A stretch of DNA of 64,000 nucleotides from Cytobacillus kochii (GTDB lineage Bacteria > Bacillota > Bacilli > Bacillales > Cytobacillaceae), in the NCBI RefSeq assembly GCF_020171845.1, contig NZ_JAIVAM010000005.1:1-64000 (forward strand), written 5' to 3'. The translations under genes were made by a program, and so were the position numbers. The notes below the pieces were generated by a model, which saw only the letters and a list, made by a program, of their open reading frames with translations, was not told the DNA's origin and did not search any database. This document shows, one piece after another, positions 16,925 to 25,175 of the stretch (position 1 is its first letter; every line of letters starts with the position of its first letter).

Positions 16925-17365
16925 ATGTATCCATATAATTATTATCATGTGTATAGAACACAACCCACTCTTTGGTCACCAGAGGAAGCCATTCAGAATC
17001 TTAATCAATTTAAAAATCAATATATTCGAGTGCACATCACCGGGCTTGGATGGGTTGTTGCTCAATTATTAGGTATTAGTACAGGAGTGGTGACGCTAAA
17101 TGTCTATCGCCCTGGTAGTCATGTGCCAGAATTTATGAGGATTAATCAGGCAGAACTAACTGGGTTAACACCACTAGGATTTACCCCACCACCTGAAGTT
17201 ACCGGTGGTGCAGGCGGCGGTGGCGGAACACCTGGAGGACCAACCGGACAACCGGGAGGCGGTGCACCTGGCGGCGGTGGCGGGATGCCTAATCCAGGCG
17301 GCGGAACACCTGGTGGAAAACCACCTTGGTGTGCATATATGCCGTGGCACCCTTATTGTCAATAA
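16925..17365 (+). CDS. Gly/Pro-rich protein, probable spore-surface protein
   Basis: The protein has 146 residues. The first 90 form a small folded part with a Tyr-rich start (MYPYNYYHVYR) and IRVHITGLGWVVAQLLG. The rest is a low-complexity Gly/Pro run (GGGTPGGPTGQPGG) that ends in WCAYMPWHPYCQ with two cysteines. There is no signal peptide. ATG 16925 is chosen because GGAGAG lies seven bases upstream; ATG 16892 lacks a site. I do not recognise a named family. The composition, the sigma-K-like promoter and the similar neighbour at 17701 suggest a coat or crust component; this is inference. Confidence 0.7.
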   Translation: MYPYNYYHVYRTQPTLWSPEEAIQNLNQFKNQYIRVHITGLGWVVAQLLGISTGVVTLNVYRPGSHVPEFMRINQAELTGLTPLGFTPPPEVTGGAGGGGGTPGGPTGQPGGGAPGGGGGMPNPGGGTPGGKPPWCAYMPWHPYCQ

Positions 17366-17376
17366 GATACAAAATG

Positions 17377-17415
17377 CGACCATCCCTTTACCATTAAGGG
17401 CTGGTCGTGTTTTTT
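17377..17415 (+). terminator. Rho-independent terminator
   Basis: Long stem GCGACCA..CCCTT pairing with AAGGG..TGGTCGTG, followed by six T. It closes the gene ending at 17365. The rest of the gap to 17700 holds only the next promoter. Confidence 0.85.
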
Positions 17416-17634
17416 ACTTGCCTGCCATTTTTCTCTCCTTTTGGGACCTTATTTTCTTTTTGAACAATCTGTTACTCAGAATATAAAGTGGTTTTCGCTA
17501 TTACCACCCCGTTTTTAAACTTCTATCCATGGATAACGCATCCTTTGTATAAAATAAATGCTCAAAAGAATACCATCCAAGGAAAATATATGATTTGTAT
17601 GGTTATAATAGAAAATTTTTTTATTTGGCGAAGC

Positions 17635-17661
17635 ACAATTGGGTGATTTCATCATAAATTA
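17635..17661 (+). promoter_or_regulatory. Sigma-K-like promoter
   Basis: ACA at 17635-17637 and CATAAATTA at 17653-17661 are 15 bases apart. The -10 part fits CATANNNTA of sigma-K promoters. It precedes the Gly-rich gene at 17701 by about 40 bases. Confidence 0.5.
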
Positions 17662-17700
17662 TGAAGACACTATACGGAGATTTGCATGAGGAGGCACAGT

Positions 17701-18522
17701 ATGTATTATTATTACGGTCCATTCGGGCCACAACCTTATTATCAACCTCAGAGCTATAACCATAACGTTCGCGGCTTACCAGGAGGATTTCCTGGCGCTG
17801 GCGGCTTTACAGGAGGAGATGGGCCCCCATCAGGTGGTGCACCAAACTTAGATGATTTCATGCCTGGCCAAGGCTCACCAAATAACGGCGGTGGTATGCC
17901 AAACTTAGGGGATTTTATGCCCGGACAAAATAATGGTGGGAGTATACCCAATCCAGCTGATTTCCTACCAGGACAAAATGGGAATGGAAGCGGCATGCCA
18001 AACTTACAAGAATTATTACCAGGACAAAACGGGTCCAACAGTAATGGTGGAGGTTTACCAAACTTACAAGACATCCTCCCTGGACAGGGAGGGTCTGGAT
18101 CAAATGGCGGTATGCCAAGCTTAGAGGACCTAACCGAACTTATCCCGCAACCGAACGAGTCAAACGGACAAAACGGGCAATCAGAAGGTAGTAGTGGGAC
18201 AAATGGCAACGGACAATCAGGTGAAAACGCAGGTGAGGAAGGATCAACAGCACCTGCCTTACCAGCACCACCATCACACTATACCGTCAACAAATATCAC
18301 TCTCTACTAAAAAATCCACAAACCGCCAAAAACATTCTACAAAGCAAAGGTTCCGCCTGTGTAAACAAATGGAGCATCATCCAACTAACGGATGGGCAAA
18401 TCCTATTAATGCATATTACAGGGCACGACGCAAACGGGCAAACACAAGGCGTATTTTGGCCATCTGGCCGGTATGGTGCGTTTGGTAGTAGTGATATTTC
18501 AGGGTATAGTTGCAGAGAATGA
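17701..18522 (+). CDS. Gly/Asn/Pro-rich repeat protein, probable spore-surface protein
   Basis: The protein has 273 residues. The Tyr-rich N-terminus MYYYYGPFGPQPYYQPQ is followed by about six imperfect repeats (residues 40-150) of the type G-M-P-N-L-x-D-F-M-P-G-Q-N. A Ser/Gly/Asn linker leads to a folded C-terminal domain (about 205-273) with YTVNKYHSLLKNPQTAKNIL and TDGQILLMHITGHDANG. No signal peptide is visible. Start ATG 17701 follows AGGAGG at 17689-17694; ATG 17686 overlaps that site and is rejected. It shares the Tyr-rich start and Gly/Pro bias with the gene at 16925, which points to a duplicated or functionally linked pair. The spore role is inferred. Confidence 0.75.
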   Translation: MYYYYGPFGPQPYYQPQSYNHNVRGLPGGFPGAGGFTGGDGPPSGGAPNLDDFMPGQGSPNNGGGMPNLGDFMPGQNNGGSIPNPADFLPGQNGNGSGMPNLQELLPGQNGSNSNGGGLPNLQDILPGQGGSGSNGGMPSLEDLTELIPQPNESNGQNGQSEGSSGTNGNGQSGENAGEEGSTAPALPAPPSHYTVNKYHSLLKNPQTAKNILQSKGSACVNKWSIIQLTDGQILLMHITGHDANGQTQGVFWPSGRYGAFGSSDISGYSCRE

Positions 18523-18528
18523 GTGAAT

Positions 18529-18557
18529 AAAGGTCGCCTCGGGATGGCGGCCTTTTT
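18529..18557 (+). terminator. Rho-independent terminator
   Basis: Stem AAGGTCGCC / GGCGGCCTT with a loop around TCGGGAT, then five T. It may act for the converging exporter gene as well. Confidence 0.85.
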
Positions 18558-18566
18558 GTTTATCTA

Positions 18567-19472
18567 TTATCCACTTTTTGTTTTATTTTGTACGAAAGAA
18601 GTTTCGCCTACAACTTCTTTTTTGAAGCTATTATTTACCAGATAGATGCCTAATAAAATAAATGAACCCCCAACTAAAAGCGAAAAAGAAATAGGTTCAT
18701 CAAGCAAGACGTATCCAGTCAAAACACCAAAGAATGGAGCTAAAAATAAATAGGAACTCGTCCTCCCTGGATTGCCTTTTTGTAAAAGGAAATACCAAAC
18801 CGCAAATTGCACAATAGAGGACATGATACTTAGCCATAACAAAATAAGCACTGAATGCTTCGTCACATGAAAGAATGGTTCTTCAAATACGCTACTAAAA
18901 AATAGGAGAATGCCGCCACCAAACAACATCTGATAAGCAGAAAGCACCCACGTATCGAAACGCCCACTCCAGCGATTAACTAATAAAGTAGAAATAGCCC
19001 AAAAAACAGCAGAAAAAGCGCCAAACACTAGACCAACCCTAAAATCATTAATGCCCCCTAATGTAATTCCTACGCCTACGAAACCTAAGACAACACCACT
19101 CCACTGATACCATTTATAACGGTGACCCAATAAAATAGTGCCAAAAACAATGACTAATAGCGGATTCATAAAAGTTAAAATAGAAGATTCACTTGCTGTT
19201 ATCGTTCTTAAACTGATAAATATGCATCCCATGACCCCAGCTGTTTGAAAAGAACCTATTAATAGCACTCTCCCCCAATTTTTCATGCTACGAGGGTGCT
19301 CTCTCTTCTGTATCAACACAATCACCATCATGATTAAACCAGCTAGAAAAAAGCGTAAACCTGCCAATAACAAAGGGGATGAGTAACCTAACCCTATTTT
19401 CCCTATCGCAAAAGATGAACCCATTAGTGCTGTAGTCAACATAATTAAAGTAAAAAAGTTGAATTTCTTCAT
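18567..19472 (-). CDS. EamA/DMT family transporter
   Basis: The 301-residue protein has ten predicted helices in two EamA repeats. The first starts at LTTALMGSSFAIGKIGLGYSSP; the second ends at LAPFFGVLTGYVLLDEPIS. The family exports amino acids, metabolites or dyes. ATG 19472 has GGGAGG nine bases upstream, so the longer frame with MGVLFGRIIY is not used. It is divergent from an ArsR-like regulator across 118 bases, a layout that suggests control of this exporter by that regulator. Confidence 0.88.
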   Translation of the reverse strand: MKKFNFFTLIMLTTALMGSSFAIGKIGLGYSSPLLLAGLRFFLAGLIMMVIVLIQKREHPRSMKNWGRVLLIGSFQTAGVMGCIFISLRTITASESSILTFMNPLLVIVFGTILLGHRYKWYQWSGVVLGFVGVGITLGGINDFRVGLVFGAFSAVFWAISTLLVNRWSGRFDTWVLSAYQMLFGGGILLFFSSVFEEPFFHVTKHSVLILLWLSIMSSIVQFAVWYFLLQKGNPGRTSSYLFLAPFFGVLTGYVLLDEPISFSLLVGGSFILLGIYLVNNSFKKEVVGETSFVQNKTKSG

Positions 19473-19500
19473 GTATATTATCCTCCCAAACAATACCCCC

Positions 19501-19570
19501 ACCTACCTTGTAAATAGGTTTTCTTCGTATTATTATAAAACCTATATCATACGATACTTATCGAAGTATG
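19501..19570. promoter_or_regulatory. Divergent promoter region with inverted repeats
   Basis: Between the exporter and the regulator lie ACCTA..TAGGT (19501-19519), CGATA-CT-TATCG (19552-19563) and CATAC..GTATG arms around it. These are candidate operators of the ArsR-like protein; no assignment is proven. Confidence 0.4.
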
Positions 19571-19590
19571 GAATACAGAGGTGTGAAAAA

Positions 19591-20277
19591 ATGAGTATAC
19601 ATCCGAATATTACGGCACTAACAGCCCTACTTGCTGAAAAATCTAGAGCCACGATACTGGCAGCTTTAATGGATGGAAAATTCCATACAGCAAGCGAACT
19701 AGCCTATATGGCCACCATTAAACCCCAGACAGCCAGCTTTCATCTTGCCAAACTAGTAGAAAACAATCTCGTGATCAGTGAAAAAAATGGCCGATTTCGC
19801 TATTTCCGCTTAGCAAACGAGGAAGTGGCCAACACACTAGAAATATTTATGTCCATCTCCCCTCCACCTGAAGTTCGCTCTTTAAAACAATCAAGCCAAC
19901 TAAAAAGATTAGAAAACGCCCGAACTTGTTACGACCATTTAGCCGGCCGTCTGAGTGTGACATTAACCAATATCATGCAAGAAGAAGGATATATTGAGAA
20001 ATCCAATAAGAGGTTTATCATAACAACAAAAGGCGAGCACTTTTTCAAAGAATTAGGAATAGATTTAATTGCTCTATCTAGAAAACGCCGCTCCTTCTGC
20101 CATGCTTGTCTGGACTGGAGTGAACGTACACACCATTTAGGCGGCGCTTTAGGGAATGGTCTATTTGAAAGATATATCGAATTGGGGTGGTTAGAATCTA
20201 GAGAAAACTCGAGGGAAATTGTTATAACTACCGAGGGGAAATCTGGATTTAAAGAATTTTTTGGACTATCCATATGA
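19591..20277 (+). CDS. ArsR-like winged-helix regulator
   Basis: The 228-residue protein has an ArsR-type winged helix in residues 5-85. The recognition region is FHTASELAYMATIKPQTASFHLAKL and the wing is ISEKNGRFRYFRL. The C-terminal half resembles the extended domain of Bacillus ArsR relatives such as YdfF and ends with CHACLDWSERTHHLGGALG. Several cysteine and histidine residues there could bind metal or sense oxidation, but no classic metal box is seen. ATG 19591 has GAGGTG upstream. The neighbour DMT exporter is its likely target. Confidence 0.85.
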   Translation: MSIHPNITALTALLAEKSRATILAALMDGKFHTASELAYMATIKPQTASFHLAKLVENNLVISEKNGRFRYFRLANEEVANTLEIFMSISPPPEVRSLKQSSQLKRLENARTCYDHLAGRLSVTLTNIMQEEGYIEKSNKRFIITTKGEHFFKELGIDLIALSRKRRSFCHACLDWSERTHHLGGALGNGLFERYIELGWLESRENSREIVITTEGKSGFKEFFGLSI

Positions 20278-20650
20278 CTTCTTTTCAAGTACTATTTCTC
20301 ATATTATGTTCTAAATAGCCAATAACCTCTAAACAAATTCCGACATCATTAATCATTTCTCGGGAAATAAGGAAAAAATTTGTCAAACACAGCTCCGATT
20401 TTTATAACTAATAACTATTACAACTAAGCGCAGCTTCAGCAACAAAAAAAGTGTTAGTTGTAAAGGAAATTACGGTAAACATCTAAACATCACAATACCA
20501 GTTGCTGAGAATAAAGTGAAAGAGGCTGCTGGTTGGCAGCCTTTTGTAAAATATTCTTGAACATTCCTTTCCTACTACACTATCAAGGTAAGAAAGACAA
20601 AATCTCCTATGGTTTGTTGGCTCTGCTAATAGGCTTATTATCCATAAACC
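20278..20650. other. Gene-free stretch with inverted repeats
   Basis: No protein-coding gene is supported. TTACAACTAA (20418-20427) and TTAGTTGTAA (20454-20463) form a 10-bp inverted repeat, and a terminator-like hairpin follows at 20523. This could be a small RNA or the remains of a gene. Confidence 0.4.
20523..20545 (+). terminator. Terminator-like hairpin without an obvious gene before it
   Basis: AGGCTGC-TGGTTG-GCAGCCT followed by three more T. The ArsR-like gene ends 245 bases upstream, so either its message is long or an unseen transcript ends here. Confidence 0.6.
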
Positions 20651-20920
20651 TCACATATATAACTTTTCCTCCTCCTTCTTCCCTTCACTCTTCATCGTTA
20701 ATGAGTGTTCTTTTCGTATATATATATCAATAATGCCGAACAATACTGCTATCGCCGCTAACTTAATGCACCAATTCATCACTATACCAGCAAAAATGGC
20801 TATTAATTCTCCTTGATTCCCACCCATAACGATAGCTATTAGAAAAAGGATTGCCACAATGAACCCCAAAGTTAATGTAATCAATGCAATCATTCCATAT
20901 ATCTTTTTAAATAGACTCAT
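20651..20920 (-). CDS. Small membrane protein next to TRAP-type permease
   Basis: The 89-residue protein has two strong hydrophobic helices (about 8-32 and 38-65) and a charged tail (KSEGKKEEEK). It begins ten bases after the large permease stops, with GGGGTGATGAT as ribosome site. In TRAP systems a small DctQ subunit with four helices accompanies the large one; this protein is shorter and I do not recognise it as DctQ. It may be a reduced or unrelated accessory subunit. It ends the operon. Confidence 0.7.
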   Translation of the reverse strand: MSLFKKIYGMIALITLTLGFIVAILFLIAIVMGGNQGELIAIFAGIVMNWCIKLAAIAVLFGIIDIYIRKEHSLTMKSEGKKEEEKLYM

Positions 20921-20930
20921 ATCATCACCC

Positions 20931-22292
20931 CTATAACCCTAAAATTGGTAGTATGCCAGTTAGTAAGATCATACACAATATTAAATGAAGAATAACCCAT
21001 ATTACTGAGAGTTTGACCGTTTTTGTAAAATCAGAATTTGCTATCCCCATCGCCACGTACATGCCTAATGCGAGTGGAGGGGTCATTCCCTCTAGCGCAC
21101 CTGTCATAGCTGGTAATAAAGCTGCAAATAGAATAGGGTCGCCCCCAAGTGCACTGGCGGCAGCAATTACTGCACCACCAAGAATAGCTACTTGCGCAGT
21201 TCCAGGTAATACCATACCAAGAGCCATAAAGAAAATTGGAATAATAATAATAAGGAGCGTTATGCTTAAACCTAATGAAACAAACCATTCTTCGATTGCT
21301 TTTTCTGCACCAATTCCAGAGAAAGCCTGTGAAGTGGCATAAGCAAAATAAATGGTAACCGCAATAGGTACTACTTGTTGAAGTGAGCCTGAAAAAGTTG
21401 ACAACATTTTTGATAGAAACTCTTTTCTTTTAGCAAACGACTTTCTACCGATAAAAACAGCATAAGCTCCAGCTAAACCAGGGGTAAACATTAATACCGA
21501 ACTAGAATAGGCCCCACTACCACTTTCCCCAATTCTACCTAATAACCAATCTTTTGCCTGTGCATCTAAGAATAGAGGGAGGAATATGATGATTGGAATG
21601 AATAAAGTAGCCCAACCCGACTTCAAACTTTTTTTGAAAGAAGGAATTTCTGTAGCAGGAATCGGCTGTACTTTATAAACGCGACAAAGCACATACAACG
21701 TTAACCATCTTTGGACAAAGAACCAAACACCTATACTGTATGCTGCCACCATCCATCCACTTAATGTGATACTACCAGGTGAGACTTTTTCAAGCACACC
21801 ATATGTCAAAACAATAATTCCAGCTGGAGGGATAATATTACCTAACATACTTGCTGACATCTCTGTTGTTGCTGCAAAATGTGGAGGAAACCCTGTCCTT
21901 TTCATCATAGGAATCGTAAATACACCGGTTGTTGCAACATTACCTGGACCTGTCCCCGACAATGATGCCATAAATGTACTACCTAATAAGGCAACATAGC
22001 CTGCTCCTCCTCTAAATCTTCCAACTAAGGAAATTATAATCTGCACAATTCTATTAACAACATTTGTTGCATCGAAAAGTACAGCAATGACCATAAAAGC
22101 AAAGATCACATAAAATAAACTACTTGTGGAGGGATACAATAAATACTCTAAAAACTTATTCCACTGTCCTGTAATCGCAATGATAAAAACAAAGGTAAGG
22201 GCCATTATTTCATACATAGGTCGCTTGAAAACCACGAAAAATACAGCTACAAAGACTAATAATGCTAATAGTATCCATAAAGCAGCAGGCAT
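20931..22292 (-). CDS. TRAP-type large permease (DctM-like)
   Basis: The 453-residue protein has about twelve helices. The stretches SLSGTGPGNVATTGVFTIP at about residues 112-130 and MSASMLGNIIPPAGIIV at about 147-163 are typical of TRAP large subunits. These use ion gradients to import carboxylates together with an external binding protein. No binding protein is found nearby. ATG 22292 is preferred to ATG 22298, which abuts the site AGAGGG. It is divergent from the GntR gene and shares an operator-like sequence with the AtuA gene, so it probably serves the second AtuA pathway. Confidence 0.82.
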   Translation of the reverse strand: MPAALWILLALLVFVAVFFVVFKRPMYEIMALTFVFIIAITGQWNKFLEYLLYPSTSSLFYVIFAFMVIAVLFDATNVVNRIVQIIISLVGRFRGGAGYVALLGSTFMASLSGTGPGNVATTGVFTIPMMKRTGFPPHFAATTEMSASMLGNIIPPAGIIVLTYGVLEKVSPGSITLSGWMVAAYSIGVWFFVQRWLTLYVLCRVYKVQPIPATEIPSFKKSLKSGWATLFIPIIIFLPLFLDAQAKDWLLGRIGESGSGAYSSSVLMFTPGLAGAYAVFIGRKSFAKRKEFLSKMLSTFSGSLQQVVPIAVTIYFAYATSQAFSGIGAEKAIEEWFVSLGLSITLLIIIIPIFFMALGMVLPGTAQVAILGGAVIAAASALGGDPILFAALLPAMTGALEGMTPPLALGMYVAMGIANSDFTKTVKLSVIWVILHLILCMILLTGILPILGL

Positions 22293-22320
22293 TAACATCC
22301 CTCTTTCCCCAATTTGTCAT

Positions 22321-22338
22321 AAGTGGTTATATCAATTT
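22321..22338 (-). promoter_or_regulatory. Putative GntR operator before the TRAP operon
   Basis: AAGTGGTTATATCAATTT differs at two positions from the operator-like 18-mer at 23310-23327. It lies 29 bases before the permease ATG. Confidence 0.5.
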
Positions 22339-22473
22339 ATTTGATATTATAGCAGGTATTTTTATTTTTTCAATAAGTATTCAGAAGTTTCTAAATCTTA
22401 TTAAAATATGGTAGTTATTTCCCTTTAGATGTTATAATCACATAAACTAAGTTGGATCAGGAAGGTGTTAAAA
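22339..22473 (+). promoter_or_regulatory. Promoter region of the GntR gene
   Basis: Contains GTTATAAT at 22431-22438, resembling the core of the two nearby operator copies. Ribosome site GGAAGGTG is at 22460-22467. Confidence 0.35.
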
Positions 22474-23217
22474 ATGCTTAATCGTCATAGTTCTACACCA
22501 CTCTACGAACAAGTTGCACAGCTTATTCAAGAAAAAGTAAATGAAGAAACTTGGCAGGCCGGTAAAAAACTCCCTTCCGAAAGGGAACTTTGCGATCTTT
22601 TTGCTGTAAGCCGCATTACCATTCGTCAAGCTATTAAACAATTAGAAGACCAAGGTATTCTTTATAGAACACATGGAGTGGGCACTTTTATTTCACGAAA
22701 AACCAAGTTACAACAACCTTTAGAGCAAATCAATAGTTTTCAACAAATGTTAGAACAACAAGGGGTCATTGCTTCAACCAAAATATTAGCAAACAAACAA
22801 GTACTCAGTTCTGTCCAAATGGCTAAAATACTTAATCTTCAACCGACCGATTATGTAAGTAATCTTCAGCTCATCGGATACGGTGATGAACAACCAATGG
22901 TCTATTATAATAGTTATTTTTCTATACCTGTCGGGCAATCCATCATACCAAATGCACAAGCAATGGAAACACAAGGTAAACCTTTTTCAACATTGGATCT
23001 CTACCCTTTAACAAATACATATCAGCCAACTCACTTAGAACAAACATTTGAAGCACATACAGCAAATAAGGAACTTGCATCTACAATGCAAATTGAAGAA
23101 GGTTGGCCCATTTTCCAAGTAACTTCTATCATGTATAAAGATGCTTATCCTTTAGAATATAGGGAAGCCTTCTATCGTGGTGACCAATATCGCTTTTTTA
23201 TAAAAAGAAAACTGTGA
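22474..23217 (+). CDS. GntR family regulator, HutC/UTRA subfamily
   Basis: The 247-residue protein has a winged helix at residues 8-75 (TPLYEQVAQLIQEKV, LCDLFAVSRITIRQAIKQL, YRTHGVGTFIS) and a UTRA effector domain at about 90-245. It lies between the TRAP permease (divergent) and the AtuA/DUF4387 pair (same strand). A palindrome built around GTTATAAC occurs before both, so this regulator probably represses both until an inducer binds. It is only distantly similar to the GntR protein at 16030. ATG 22474 has GGAAGGTG upstream. Confidence 0.9.
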   Translation: MLNRHSSTPLYEQVAQLIQEKVNEETWQAGKKLPSERELCDLFAVSRITIRQAIKQLEDQGILYRTHGVGTFISRKTKLQQPLEQINSFQQMLEQQGVIASTKILANKQVLSSVQMAKILNLQPTDYVSNLQLIGYGDEQPMVYYNSYFSIPVGQSIIPNAQAMETQGKPFSTLDLYPLTNTYQPTHLEQTFEAHTANKELASTMQIEEGWPIFQVTSIMYKDAYPLEYREAFYRGDQYRFFIKRKL

Positions 23218-23226
23218 AACCTGCCT

Positions 23227-23252
23227 AGCCAACTTTTTTGTTGGCTTTTTTT
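23227..23252 (+). terminator. Rho-independent terminator of the GntR gene
   Basis: AGCCAAC-TTTTTT-GTTGGCT followed by seven T in total. It separates the regulator from the AtuA transcript. Confidence 0.88.
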
Positions 23253-23309
23253 ATTTGTTAATTAAATTCTGAATTGACAAATAATTTTATCAGTGTATTA
23301 TATTGTATT

Positions 23310-23327
23310 AAGTGGTTATAACAACTT
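23310..23327 (+). promoter_or_regulatory. Putative GntR operator before AtuA locus 2
   Basis: AAGTGGTTATAACAACTT reads AAGT-N-GTTATAAC-N-ACTT, a palindrome except at two positions. It is located 20 bases before the ATG, where a bound repressor would block transcription. Confidence 0.65.
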
Positions 23328-23346
23328 AGCACAAGGAGGAATCTTT

Positions 23347-24729
23347 ATGACAAAAGAACAATTAAGAATCGTTAGTCCGAATGGACATTTAGGATTTGCC
23401 CCAACAAAAGAGGAGAGCTTTCGTATTGCAGCTGCTACAAAACCTGATTATTATTGTTGCGATTCAGGAAGCGACGATATTGGAGCTGCCGCTTTAGGTG
23501 CAGACCGATCAGTAAGTATGTACCAATGGCAAAAGCATGATCTTGAACTAATGTTGCTCGCCTCACGTGAACAAAATGTACCAATGATTGTCGGTTCTGC
23601 GGGTGATTGCGGCACGAAAAGCAGAGTAGATTTATATGTAGAGATCATAAAGGATTTAGCTAAGGAACATCAACTTCCACCTTTCAAGATTGCCTATTTC
23701 TACTCTGATGTAGACACTGTATATTTAGCTGACAGAATCAAAGAAGGTACTCGAATAGAAGGTTTAGATAATCGAGAGGATTTAACAAAAGTAGATGTTG
23801 AAAAGACAACTAGGGCGGTAGCGGTAGCAGGCATCCACCCTTATATAAAAGCTTTAGAAATGGGGGCAGATGTTATTATAGGTGGTCGCTCAAGCGATTG
23901 CGCTGTTTTCGCAGCCCCAGCTATTTTTGAAGGATTTCCAGAGGAACATGCCTATTATTTAGGTAAAGTTCTCGAATGTGCCTCATTTTGTGCAGAACCT
24001 TACGGCGCTAAAGAAAGTGTAATTGGTACGATTACACATAATGATGTAAAGGTTACTGCAATGGCACCACATCAAAAATGTACCATTGCTAGCGTTGCGG
24101 GCCATGCAATGTATGAGAGGTCAAATCCTTATTTTGAATACTTTGCCGGGGGTATGCTTGACATGACCCATTGCAAGTACGAACAATATGATGAAAAGAC
24201 AACAAGAATTACAGGACAAAAATATATACCTATTCAGGGAGACACAAAAATAAAAATAGAAGGCTCTGGTAAAGTCGGCGAAAAATATATTGGCATCGCA
24301 GGAGTTCGTGACCCCTATACCATTCAACATATTGATAAAGTCATACAGTTAAGCAAAGAACAAGTAAAAGAAGAATTCCCAACTACAAACTATCATCTGA
24401 ACTACCGTATATTCGGCAAAAATGGTGTGATGGGTGAAATGGAACCTATTCGAGATATTCAATCACACGAACTCGGCATTGTAGTCGAAGGGATAGCAGA
24501 CACAAAAGAACTAGCCGAAGCGATTACACTCATGGGCACAAGACAAATCTTCTACGCACGCTTACCAGAAGTAAAGGGAACGGCTGGTACAGCTGCATTT
24601 ATTGTAGACGAGGTCCTTCCTTCCACCGCTTCTTATTCGTGGACCATTAATCATACTTTACCAGTTAAAGACCCTATGTCCCTTTTCAAACTAAACATTG
24701 AAACAATACAAGAAACCATTAAAGTGTAA
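23347..24729 (+). CDS. AtuA family protein (DUF1446), locus 2
   Basis: The 460-residue protein has the DUF1446 layout. Early on it has RIVSPNGHLGFAP and CCDSGSDDIGAAALG; the middle shows MGADVIIGGRSSDCAVFAAP and LGKVLECASFCAEPYGAKES. It is longer than, and clearly diverged from, the locus 1 protein at 3893. The reaction is not known. ATG 23347 follows AAGGAGGA at 23333-23340; the longer frame from 23293 is not needed. The gene is 15 bases ahead of a DUF4387 gene. Such pairs are common, which suggests a two-subunit enzyme, here fed by the TRAP-type permease. Confidence 0.85.
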   Translation: MTKEQLRIVSPNGHLGFAPTKEESFRIAAATKPDYYCCDSGSDDIGAAALGADRSVSMYQWQKHDLELMLLASREQNVPMIVGSAGDCGTKSRVDLYVEIIKDLAKEHQLPPFKIAYFYSDVDTVYLADRIKEGTRIEGLDNREDLTKVDVEKTTRAVAVAGIHPYIKALEMGADVIIGGRSSDCAVFAAPAIFEGFPEEHAYYLGKVLECASFCAEPYGAKESVIGTITHNDVKVTAMAPHQKCTIASVAGHAMYERSNPYFEYFAGGMLDMTHCKYEQYDEKTTRITGQKYIPIQGDTKIKIEGSGKVGEKYIGIAGVRDPYTIQHIDKVIQLSKEQVKEEFPTTNYHLNYRIFGKNGVMGEMEPIRDIQSHELGIVVEGIADTKELAEAITLMGTRQIFYARLPEVKGTAGTAAFIVDEVLPSTASYSWTINHTLPVKDPMSLFKLNIETIQETIKV

Positions 24730-24744
24730 TGAGGAGTGAATAAC

Positions 24745-25065
24745 ATGAACACAATACCCTTAGGCGAATTAGCCAAGACCATTCGAAGTAAAAACGCAGG
24801 AACCGATCGCATCACATTTGACATTATTTTTCGAGAACAAGAAAACTATGATTTAGTCAAAAAAAGCGGTGTAATAAACAAAGAAAGCATTGCCGCACTC
24901 TTCCATATCAACAAAGATCGCATCACTGATTTAGTAGAGTTTGACCCTGCCTACGCCATTAAATTTACAATCAGCAGAACCGCCCCGAGTGGTAGTCCAG
25001 GTGAAGGAGATATATTTGGGTGTCAGCAGTATCCTCCTTTGTTGGGGGTGGAGGTGCCGGTGTAA
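24745..25065 (+). CDS. DUF4387 family protein
   Basis: The 106-residue protein has IRSKNAGTDRITFDIIF near the start and SGSPGEGDIFGCQQYPPLL at the end, both typical of DUF4387. The family has no proven function but regularly follows DUF1446 genes. ATG 24745 is eight bases after GAGGAG; GTG 24736 overlaps that site. It takes the place of the AtuA C-terminal-like partner seen at 5205, so the two AtuA loci have different second subunits. Confidence 0.85.
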   Translation: MNTIPLGELAKTIRSKNAGTDRITFDIIFREQENYDLVKKSGVINKESIAALFHINKDRITDLVEFDPAYAIKFTISRTAPSGSPGEGDIFGCQQYPPLLGVEVPV

Positions 25066-25141
25066 AAAACGTATCTTAACTATGCAAGGACACAACAAAA
25101 CATTTACCTATCGCAATTGTCAATTCCCCCCTAAATCAGAT

Positions 25142-25175
25142 AGGAAAATCCGAACTTGTTCGGGTTTTCCTTTAG
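25142..25175 (+). terminator. Rho-independent terminator of AtuA locus 2
   Basis: AGGAAAA.CCGAAC pairs with GTTCGG.TTTTCCT around a short TT loop, followed by a short T run. Confidence 0.8.

Noticed and set aside
17754..18209. Minus-strand Pro-rich frame of 151 codons
   Set aside because: Antisense shadow of the Gly/Pro-rich coding sequence at 17701.
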